A stretch of DNA of 64,000 bases from Kangiella sp. (GTDB lineage: Bacteria > Pseudomonadota > Gammaproteobacteria > Enterobacterales > Kangiellaceae). The notes under the pieces were generated by a model. The model was not told the DNA's origin, made no database searches, and saw only the letters and a list, made by a program, of their open reading frames with translations. Every line of letters starts with the position of its first letter. The first letter of the stretch is position 1. The stretch is from positions 1 through 64,000 of the forward strand of contig JANQSG010000015.1 of assembly GCA_028284185.1 (NCBI GenBank), written 5' to 3'. Position numbers and translations under genes: made by a program. Shown piece by piece: positions 45,022 to 52,228 of the stretch.

Positions 45022-45480
45022 TTATACGCCATCTTCAACGGAGATGAAAATCTCAATTTCGCTTTTATCTTTATAGAACTCAAAGTCTGTGACGAATGCT
45101 CTTTTGTATTTACAACTTTCAGAGCTAAAATAACTCCATATTTCCCCCCACAAATCAATGACTGCTTGTGGCATTTCACCAGCCCCATTAAAAACTAAAT
45201 AGTTGCCAGCATTTATATGAAAATCACTAACTCCTTCTAATTTCTGAGTGTCTGAAATATCCGAGCAGGCAACAACATCGAATGAGCCAGTATGATCGGA
45301 TTCGTAGTTCGTATAGACGCCAAAAACTCGAGAGTTTTGGCTTAGTTTCGGTGCCAGTTGACTATAAAACTCTTCCCACAGTGCTCCAATTTTTGCAGTT
45401 GAAGGGTTCATTTCTTCAGCGTTGGTTGTTCGTACAACCAAGCCTGTAACATTAAAGCTATCAACTTCAATAATACTCAT
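45022..45480 (-). CDS. GyrI-like effector-binding domain protein
   Basis: A 152-residue protein of the GyrI/AraC-effector-binding fold (Cass2-like): VDSFNVTGLVVRTTNAEEM, IGALWEEFYSQL, VFGVYTNYESDHTGSFDVVA and a conserved Glu in YKRAFVTDFEFY. It lacks a DNA-binding domain and so may sequester a small molecule rather than regulate. It lies 40 bases after the DUF2269 gene and is probably in its operon. Confidence 0.82.
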   Translation of the reverse strand: MSIIEVDSFNVTGLVVRTTNAEEMNPSTAKIGALWEEFYSQLAPKLSQNSRVFGVYTNYESDHTGSFDVVACSDISDTQKLEGVSDFHINAGNYLVFNGAGEMPQAVIDLWGEIWSYFSSESCKYKRAFVTDFEFYKDKSEIEIFISVEDGV

Positions 45481-45520
45481 GCTCTTTCCTTTTTAGTTAT
45501 GTAAGCCTGATTTGTGTGAA

Positions 45521-46000
45521 TCACAGTCCAGGAAGAGAAGGCTTCAATACCATAATCACTAGCGCGGCGACCGGCGTGATCAGTGCTACAAGGCCCCATA
45601 GTTCCCACTTCTTATAAATCTTCTTATAGGCTTTCCAAGTTTGCTCGGATGAATCTGTAGTACGCGTTAAGCTGACAATCTCGCGTTGTAGTGGTGCCAC
45701 CCATATTCCGAAAACGATTCCTGAGATCGAAAACAGAATGATTGACCACAGGATCCAGCCTGTACCTAAGATCGATAAACTCCCATTGATGGCCGCCATA
45801 AATCCACTGATGAGGATTCCAATCACTCCAGGAAGAGTAAACCATCGATCGCTTCGAATAATACTGTCAAAGGTGGAAGCGATTAGGGAAAAGTCCCGGG
45901 TTTTGTGGGAGCGGGCGGCCCAGAATAAACCAGTTGTGATATTTCCCAAGAAAATGATTACGGAAGCAATATGGAGAAGCTTCCAGGTTAAGTAGCTCAT
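45521..46000 (-). CDS. DUF2269-family membrane protein
   Basis: A 159-residue membrane protein with about four helices and the family-like LLHIASVIIFLGNITTGLFW at the N-terminus. It has a strong GGAGG site 6-10 bases before the ATG. Just upstream is a 7-bp inverted repeat (46025-46040). Function unknown. Confidence 0.8.
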   Translation of the reverse strand: MSYLTWKLLHIASVIIFLGNITTGLFWAARSHKTRDFSLIASTFDSIIRSDRWFTLPGVIGILISGFMAAINGSLSILGTGWILWSIILFSISGIVFGIWVAPLQREIVSLTRTTDSSEQTWKAYKKIYKKWELWGLVALITPVAALVIMVLKPSLPGL

Positions 46001-46024
46001 GTTTATCCTCCAATTCTATTCGTA

Positions 46025-46040
46025 TATAACGTCCGTTATA
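46025..46040. promoter_or_regulatory. Inverted repeat upstream of the DUF2269 gene, possible operator
   Basis: TATAACG, spacer TC, CGTTATA: a perfect 7-bp inverted repeat placed 25-40 bases before the start codon. It could be a regulator binding site; it is also somewhat like the core of an attC site. Confidence 0.4.
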
Positions 46041-46132
46041 CGGTCTCTCTTTTTTTAGCCGGAGTATTCAACAAATGCATCATATTGGTATTGTATGCGG
46101 CTTAGCGAACAGCCAATATAGTCGACAATCAT

Positions 46133-46333
46133 TTACTCTTCCCCATAATATATTCTGACTGTTTTATCTAAATCTTCGTCAACGCCATGAATGTCATATG
46201 CATCTAGATCATACTTGAAAAATACAGCCATTAAATCCCTTTTGAAATTCTTATCAAACTCCGAATCATCTGTATGTTCTTTAATAATTGGCCACATTTT
46301 CAATACTATGCTTGCGCCTTTACTCCAACTCAT
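46133..46333 (-). CDS. Small hypothetical acidic protein
   Basis: A 66-residue soluble protein, Asp/Glu-rich at the C-terminus, with no motif I recognise. It begins MSWSKGASIVLKMW and has GGAG in the 10-15 bases upstream on its strand. It is flanked on one side by the attC-like site at 46409-46476, which suggests a mobile gene cassette. It may be a short immunity-like protein, but this is only a guess. Confidence 0.6.
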   Translation of the reverse strand: MSWSKGASIVLKMWPIIKEHTDDSEFDKNFKRDLMAVFFKYDLDAYDIHGVDEDLDKTVRIYYGEE

Positions 46334-46408
46334 AAGTGTCTCCTCGACTTCGGTTTACAGAATAAATTTCACATTATAGCTCACAGGAGTAATTCGTCTG
46401 CCAGCTAG

Positions 46409-46476
46409 GGCGTTATAACCGGCGCAGCTTTGCTGCATCCGGCGCCGTAGGCGCGCAGTTGATAACCTTGTTATGC
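46409..46476 (-). repeat. attC-like structured site (possible integron gene-cassette recombination site)
   Basis: Read on the minus strand, GCATAACAAGG starts one base after the stop of the gene at 46478-47092. The site has G+C-rich stems (GCGCC-TAC-GGCGC and GCAGC-AAA-GCTGC) and ends CCGGTTATAACGCCC. The terminal AAC/GTT core boxes, flanked hairpins and position right after a stop codon match an attC. The core boxes are not a perfect RYYYAAC/GTTRRRY match, and no integrase is in the window. Confidence 0.45.
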
Positions 46477-46477
46477 A

Positions 46478-47092
46478 TTATTTCCACCGCCCAATCAACA
46501 TCAATGTTCGCTCCGAAATTGGGCTGATAATATTTGATAAAACCCACCGTCCTTGATATTCAAATACTAAGCTTACATGTACTTCAGAGGAGTCTTTACC
46601 ATATATATTTATATGTGTTTCCTTTGAAGAAACTTCTTTTTGACAAAAATATATTGGAAGATCATGGTTCGATATATTTTCATTAGAACATAACTTTATA
46701 GCTCCGTGCTTATCGCGGAATTTTAGATACGAAAGTGTATAATCTGAAAGCTCTCTCGGAACAAGAAATAGTACTGCCTTATCTTGTAAATAGGATGCCG
46801 ATTCTTCATCAATATCTTCTTCAGAGCTAGTTTTAATAGCGGTTAGTATCCGTTCTCTCATACCACTATTGAGAGATTTAAAATTAACGTATTCTGATAG
46901 GTCAGACTCCCATTTTTCTCTATCTTTCTTAGGTAGCTTTCTGTCTTCACTAACAAGGTATTTAATACCTAAGCCGTGCATAACATTATCTATGCTTTCA
47001 TTTTTTATTTCGGCAGTTAGATTTAAACTAATAAGACTTATAGTAAATATTAAGAAAAATTTGAGAAACACTTTATTCTCCATTTGTTGCAT
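46478..47092 (-). CDS. Secreted hypothetical protein
   Basis: A 204-residue protein with a Sec signal peptide (KVFLKFFLIFTISLISLNLTA); the mature part is polar, has three Cys and no motif I recognise. An ATG at 47083 would shorten it by three residues; neither start has a good Shine-Dalgarno. Its stop is followed at once by the attC-like site, consistent with a cassette gene. Confidence 0.65.
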   Translation of the reverse strand: MQQMENKVFLKFFLIFTISLISLNLTAEIKNESIDNVMHGLGIKYLVSEDRKLPKKDREKWESDLSEYVNFKSLNSGMRERILTAIKTSSEEDIDEESASYLQDKAVLFLVPRELSDYTLSYLKFRDKHGAIKLCSNENISNHDLPIYFCQKEVSSKETHINIYGKDSSEVHVSLVFEYQGRWVLSNIISPISERTLMLIGRWK

Positions 47093-47307
47093 AACATAAG
47101 AATACCAGAATTCAATGGTAACACATTAATTTACAAAGAAAATTTTTCGAAGTGCCGAAAAGGTGATCAATACTATAGTAAGCAAGGTCAAAAAGTGCAT
47201 GATCACTTAGATTACCGTTCTTTTTAATACTTAGTAGCTTTTTTCTTGCAAGCCAACCCAAAATTTCTAAACAGCTGGTAGGGTAGGTTAGTGTAGCCTA
47301 ATCCATG

Positions 47308-47955
47308 TTACGATAAAGCTGTATTAATTAGATCATCAGCGTTCATTTTAGCGCAAGCTTTTAACTTTTCTCCAGCCAGTTTTGTATCTTCTACTAATTT
47401 ATCTTTGGATAATTTATAGCGGCCAATGATCTCGTTAACTTCGATCTTAAAGCCAGTGATATGGTGGATCAGCCGAGCGGTTTTTTCTTCGGTTCTTTCA
47501 ATCCTATAATTAGGTTTATCTGATGGACTGTCTTGTTCAAATTGCTCTGCCATTAGCTCTAAAATCCGATAGAGTTCGTCTGGCTCTTTGGTAGTTTGGC
47601 AATGACCTTTGATATGTACCGATAGGCTATTCCAGGTAGGTAGTTGTTTGGTCACATAATCGTTAGGTGAGATATAGCAGTTAGGGCCATGAAAGATTAC
47701 TGTAACTTTGCTGTTACCCAAGTGGTGGCCATGCAGATTGTTACTCGCCAGGTGGCCATACAAATAGATTTTCTCATTAATTTCTTCTAACACCAAAGGT
47801 GCTTGAGTGACTTCAATTTCACCTTGATTACAAGATATTAGTGTAGCGAACGGAAATTGTTTTATCAGTGGAGTTAACTTTTCCAGCTGATTTTCGATAT
47901 GGATCGAAGGCGGGTATGCAGCTGAGTTTGTAGATGAAAAAGATTGATTTGCCAT
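47308..47955 (-). CDS. PaiB-like FMN-binding split-barrel protein
   Basis: A 215-residue protein of the PaiB family: FATLISCNQGEIEVTQAPLVL, HLASNNLHGHHLGNSKVTVIFHGPNCYISPNDY and HITGFKIEVNEIIGRYKLS are characteristic. Such proteins bind flavin and are annotated as negative transcriptional regulators because of B. subtilis PaiB, but the biochemical role is uncertain. ATG at 47955 is used; a GTG at 47964 is possible. Confidence 0.87.
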   Translation of the reverse strand: MANQSFSSTNSAAYPPSIHIENQLEKLTPLIKQFPFATLISCNQGEIEVTQAPLVLEEINEKIYLYGHLASNNLHGHHLGNSKVTVIFHGPNCYISPNDYVTKQLPTWNSLSVHIKGHCQTTKEPDELYRILELMAEQFEQDSPSDKPNYRIERTEEKTARLIHHITGFKIEVNEIIGRYKLSKDKLVEDTKLAGEKLKACAKMNADDLINTALS

Positions 47956-48085
47956 AAAGATCACTATTTTGTTGGTTTTACTGGCTTTCCAGGAAGGTTT
48001 TGGCTATGCACTGTAGGGTATATTGGTTAAAATACACCACTTTTGGGCACTTGCCTATTAGATTGGTGTTAAATAAAAGTTAATC

Positions 48086-49184
48086 ATGTTGGAAGTTAAT
48101 CCTATCCGTGAACATTTAAAAGATATGGCTGAGCGTGTGACTACGCTGAGGGGGTATCTTTGACTTCGATATCAAGCAAGAACGATTAGAAGAAGTTTCC
48201 CGCGAACTTGAGCAACCCGATGTTTGGAATGATCAGGAGCGAGCTCAAGCCTTAGGCCAAGAGCGCGCTAAGTTAGAAGCTGTTGTGGAGACTATTCTTA
48301 AATTGCAGCAAGGCATTGCTGACAACCAGGATTTATTGGAAATGTCAGTAGAAGAAAACGATGCTGATTCGGTAGAGATGATTGAGGAAGAGGCAGCTGA
48401 ATTTGAGAAAACATTAGCCAAATTGGAATTCCGTCGTATGTTCTCTGGTGAGATGGATGAGAACAACTGTTACCTCGATATTCAATCGGGCTCTGGCGGT
48501 ACAGAAGCGCAAGACTGGGCAAGCATGATCTTGCGGATGTATTTACGCTGGTGTGAGTCGCGTGGTTTTAAAGCGGAAATTACTGAAGAGTCAGCAGGCG
48601 AGGTAGCGGGTCTTAAAAGTGCCACCATTAAGATCGATGGTGAATATGCTTACGGTTGGTTAAGAACTGAAACAGGTGTTCATCGTTTAGTGCGTAAATC
48701 ACCATTTGACTCTGGAAACCGCCGTCATACATCATTTGCATCAGTATTCGTTTATCCAGAAGTGAATGATGATATTGATATTGAGATTAACCCTGCGGAT
48801 TTAAGAACTGATACCTTCAGAGCATCAGGCGCTGGTGGTCAGCATGTTAATAAAACCGACTCGGCTATACGGATTACTCACATCCCAACCAATACAGTAG
48901 TACAATGTCAAAACGATCGTTCGCAGCATAAAAATCGCGCTGAAGCTATGAAGATGTTAAAAGCAAAGTTGTATGAGTTGGAAATTCAAAAACAACAAGC
49001 CGAACAGCAAGCGATGGAAGATGGTAAGTCGGATATTGGCTGGGGCAGCCAGATTCGATCTTATGTTTTGGATCAATCACGTATTAAAGATTTAAGAACC
49101 GGACATGAGTCGAGTAATACGCAATCTGTTTTAGATGGTGATTTGGATGGCTTCATCGAAGCTTCACTAAAGGCCGGAGTTTAA
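48086..49184 (+). CDS. prfB: Peptide chain release factor 2, programmed +1 frameshift
   Basis: RF2 recognises UAA and UGA. The first 25 codons (from the ATG at 48086) end at an in-frame TGA at 48161; a +1 shift continues as GAC TTC GAT... to the stop at 49184, giving about 365 residues. The conserved SPF anticodon-like tripeptide (VRKSPFDSG) and the catalytic GGQ ([14 protein letters not shown]) are present. It is a functional frameshift gene, not a pseudogene. Confidence 0.96.
48149..48164 (+). promoter_or_regulatory. prfB programmed frameshift site
   Basis: AGGGGGT acts as an internal Shine-Dalgarno element, then TAT CTT TGA C. The slow UGA at codon 26 and the slippery CTT let RF2 shortage push ribosomes to +1, the classic autoregulation of this gene. 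Confidence 0.96.
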
Positions 49185-49187
49185 ACT

Positions 49188-49276
49188 GTCATTGCGAGCG
49201 TAGCGAAGCAATCTCATATTACCACCTGAGTTGCTTTTTTGAGATTGCCGCGCAACTTAAAGTTGTTCGCAATGAC
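49188..49276. repeat. Long imperfect palindromic repeat, copy 2
   Basis: An 89-base element begins GTCATTGCGAGCG, has AGCAATCTC and GAGATTGC as an inner inverted pair, and ends TTCGCAATGAC. It is the same family as the element at 44884-44971 and starts three bases after the prfB stop. Confidence 0.78.
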
Positions 49277-49350
49277 GAAATAGATAATGAAAAAGAGTTT
49301 TAGTAGCAAGAAATGATCATCATAGTGATGAAAGAGGTGAAACAAATAAA

Positions 49351-50850
49351 ATGAGCAATCAAGAAACCCCAGTAGTTGACGTTAACGAGCAAATGGCACT
49401 TCGTAAGCAAAAGTTAGCGAATAAACGAAAACAGGGGATTGCCTTCCCGAATGATTTCCGACGCGATACGGTTGCAGCTGATGTGATAGCTGAGTTTGGC
49501 GAAAAAGAAAAAGCCGAGCTGGAAGAAATTGGTAAAAAGGTGAAGGTTGCTGGTCGTATTATGTTATTCCGTAATATGGGTAAAGCATCTTTTATCACTA
49601 TTCAGGATATGTCTGGTCGAATTCAATCTTATGTGCGTAAAGATCAGGTGGGCGATGAAGTTTATGACGATTTCAAAACCTGGGATATTGGCGATATTGT
49701 TGGAATTGAAGGAACTGTCTTCAAAACCAATAAAGGTGAGCTTTCAGTCAAAGCTTCTTCGATTCAGTTGTTGACCAAAGCTTTACGTCCGCTTCCTGAC
49801 AAATGGGGAGGCTTATCCGATCAAGAAACCCGTTACCGTCAGCGTTATGTGGATCTGATCGTAAATCAGGATTCGCGTGCTACTTTTGTGGCGCGTTCAA
49901 AAGTGGTAAAAGCCATTCGTGATTTCCTGGAAGCGCGTGACTTTCTGGAAGTTGAAACGCCAATGATGCATGTGATCCCTGGTGGTGCGACCGCACGTCC
50001 CTTTGAAACCCATCACAATGCTTTGGATATGCCATTATTCCTGCGTGTAGCGCCTGAACTTTATCTTAAGCGCTTGGTTGTAGGTGGTTTGGAAAAAGTA
50101 TTCGAGATTAACCGCAATTTTCGTAATGAAGGTTTATCCACACGCCATAATCCGGAATTTACTATGCTGGAATTCTATTGGGGTTACGCTGATTACCAGG
50201 ATTTAATGAATCTAACCGAAGAGATGTTGCGTTATACGGTTGAAACAGTGCTTGGCAAAACCCTATTTGAGTCGGGTGGCGAAACTTATGATTTTGGCAA
50301 GCCCTTTGAGCGTATGTCGGTATTGCAAGCAATTGTTAAGCATCAGCCTGAGATTAGTTTAGAGCAATTAGCCGACTTAGACTCTGCACGTGAAGTTGCC
50401 AGGAAATTTCATGTGAAACTAGAAGATTCTTGGGGTTTAGGTAAAGTTCAAATTGAAATTTTTGAAGAAGTGGCAGAATCGAAACTAATTCAGCCGACTT
50501 TTATTACACAATATCCAGAGGAAGTTTCACCATTAGCTCGTCGTAACGATGAAAACCCATTTATTACTGACCGTTTTGAATTTTTTGCTGGCGGTCGTGA
50601 GTTAGCTAATGGCTTCTCCGAGCTTAATGACGCGGAAGATCAAGCAGAACGATTTAAAGCACAGGTTGCAGCAAAAGATGCAGGTGATGATGAAGCCATG
50701 CATTTCGATGCTGACTATATTCGAGCACTTGAATATGGCTTGCCACCAACTGCAGGTGAGGGTATCGGTATTGATCGCTTGGTGATGTTGCTAACAGATT
50801 CACCCAGCATTCGGGATGTATTGTTATTCCCGCATATGCGTCCAGAATAA
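49351..50850 (+). CDS. lysS: Lysyl-tRNA synthetase (class II)
   Basis: This 499-residue enzyme charges tRNA-Lys. It has an OB-fold anticodon-binding domain, [24 protein letters not shown], class II motif 2 in [20 protein letters not shown], and motif 3 in [28 protein letters not shown] lies about 10 bases before the ATG. The prfB-lysS order is common in gammaproteobacteria. Confidence 0.97.
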   Translation: MSNQETPVVDVNEQMALRKQKLANKRKQGIAFPNDFRRDTVAADVIAEFGEKEKAELEEIGKKVKVAGRIMLFRNMGKASFITIQDMSGRIQSYVRKDQVGDEVYDDFKTWDIGDIVGIEGTVFKTNKGELSVKASSIQLLTKALRPLPDKWGGLSDQETRYRQRYVDLIVNQDSRATFVARSKVVKAIRDFLEARDFLEVETPMMHVIPGGATARPFETHHNALDMPLFLRVAPELYLKRLVVGGLEKVFEINRNFRNEGLSTRHNPEFTMLEFYWGYADYQDLMNLTEEMLRYTVETVLGKTLFESGGETYDFGKPFERMSVLQAIVKHQPEISLEQLADLDSAREVARKFHVKLEDSWGLGKVQIEIFEEVAESKLIQPTFITQYPEEVSPLARRNDENPFITDRFEFFAGGRELANGFSELNDAEDQAERFKAQVAAKDAGDDEAMHFDADYIRALEYGLPPTAGEGIGIDRLVMLLTDSPSIRDVLLFPHMRPE

Positions 50851-50888
50851 AATAAACTGGTCTTTTTATTGTAATACTTTGTTGTAAC

Positions 50889-50938
50889 CATAATTTAAAC
50901 TGCGTCATTTACCAAGTAAAATCCTGGTTTAAATTATG
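50889..50938. repeat. 12-bp inverted repeat downstream of lysS
   Basis: CATAATTTAAAC and GTTTAAATTATG are perfect complements 26 bases apart; the structure is A+T-rich without a T-run, so it is not a standard terminator. Confidence 0.5.
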
Positions 50939-50992
50939 ACTACGCCTCGTCTTTCAATAAAAATTCTCAGTTTATTAGTTCGGCCTATTAAT

Positions 50993-51018
50993 AAAAAAGC
51001 CCGCAAAAGATGCGGGCT
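50993..51018 (-). terminator. Rho-independent terminator of the metallophosphoesterase gene
   Basis: On the minus strand AGCCCGC, loop ATCTTTT, GCGGGCT then TTTTT. It lies about 37 bases past the stop. Confidence 0.85.
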
Positions 51019-51054
51019 GTAAACACTACCATTTAATTTTAGGTAGGTAACTGA

Positions 51055-52173
51055 CTAACGACTTTTTAATTTAATACGTTTTCCATTTAAAGTTCCTGCA
51101 TAAATACCTGAGTCTTCAATAAACAACAATTCACCATATAAGCCATTTTTCATACTGGCATCTACTGCAAATATTTTTCCATTAAAGTGACTTTCAATCT
51201 TTTCAACTGAGGTGTGACCAACGCCAATTTGATTAATAATGTAAAAATCTAATAGCTTATCAACTTGCTTTTCATAACCTTCGGTGAGGTTTCTAAAATA
51301 GCCTCGGTACCAAATAGGTCCATGTGGTTTCAACCAATATAATTCTTCTTTGCTAAGTTCTTCTTTATTATTGCGTTTATTCATAGCATTTTTAAATTCA
51401 TAGTTAATGGTTTGCAAAGAAACTTTATTTTCTGCAAGTTCCGGGTGTACACCACCGTGCAGGAAAATGGAATCATTAACTTTAATTACTACAGGTTTAC
51501 TACGTAGCCATTGACCTAATAAGCTATTTTTTGAAAATAACTCGGGATAGCTGGTTTCGAAAAGTTCAGCAACTTTAAAGTATTTTGGGTTGAGGTATCT
51601 TAAATCACCATTAAGCACCATTTCTTCATGATTACCTAAGATGTATAGCACTTGCCCGCCGGTTTCTGCGGCTTCCTGTTCTAAATGGTATAGAAACCAT
51701 AGTGTTTCCATAACCTTAGGGCCACGATCAAAAATATCTCCGGTAATGACAAATCGACCATTACCAAAAGTCCAGTGGTTATTATTATCGATTACACCAT
51801 TATTTTTAAGCAGCGTCATAAATAAATCATGTTGCCCATGAACATCGCTGACAACAGCAATAGGAAAGTCTCCACTGTATTCTACGGGACTTTGTTCGAA
51901 CTGGGTTTTACCGATATTTGCACTTAATCCGCATTCTGAAAACTGGTACGGGAGTTGTGCGTTGGAAAGACTAAGATTGTGCGTTTGATTATTACAAATC
52001 CACTTAACCAAAATTCCAGTTTCTGTGATATCAACATAGGGACCATCTGAAACTACCAAGTCTTCTAGATTGGGTTCAGCTTTCTTGGTAATGGTTTGAT
52101 TGGTTGTTGATTGTGTTGTACATGCCATTAACAAAATTATTGTTAAAGCCATTAAATAAAGTTTGAAATTCAT
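51055..52173 (-). CDS. Calcineurin-like metallophosphoesterase lipoprotein
   Basis: A 372-residue lipoprotein (LLMAC lipobox) with the binuclear metal motifs VVSDVHGQHDLF, GDIFDRGPKV, LGNHEEMV, LHGGVHP and a GHTS at the end. The ATG at 52173 is used, with the frame open four codons earlier. It resembles the Shewanella-like PPP-type phosphatases, but exported. It lies downstream of the TonB-dependent receptor with a terminator in between. Substrate unknown. Confidence 0.88.
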   Translation of the reverse strand: MNFKLYLMALTIILLMACTTQSTTNQTITKKAEPNLEDLVVSDGPYVDITETGILVKWICNNQTHNLSLSNAQLPYQFSECGLSANIGKTQFEQSPVEYSGDFPIAVVSDVHGQHDLFMTLLKNNGVIDNNNHWTFGNGRFVITGDIFDRGPKVMETLWFLYHLEQEAAETGGQVLYILGNHEEMVLNGDLRYLNPKYFKVAELFETSYPELFSKNSLLGQWLRSKPVVIKVNDSIFLHGGVHPELAENKVSLQTINYEFKNAMNKRNNKEELSKEELYWLKPHGPIWYRGYFRNLTEGYEKQVDKLLDFYIINQIGVGHTSVEKIESHFNGKIFAVDASMKNGLYGELLFIEDSGIYAGTLNGKRIKLKSR

Positions 52174-52183
52174 ACTGGATACC

Positions 52184-52212
52184 AAAAAAAGAAGGCTGAA
52201 TAATCAGCCTTC
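52184..52212 (-). terminator. Rho-independent terminator after the TonB-dependent receptor
   Basis: On the minus strand GAAGGCTGA, a 4-base loop, TCAGCCTTC, then seven T. The T-run runs up to the start of the phosphoesterase gene. Confidence 0.85.
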
Positions 52213-52228
52213 GTTAGTTTAAGGTGTA

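Noticed and set aside
48086-48163. prfB start as a separate 25-codon peptide or broken gene
   Set aside because: The AGGGGGT and CTT TGA C elements are the standard RF2 frameshift signal.
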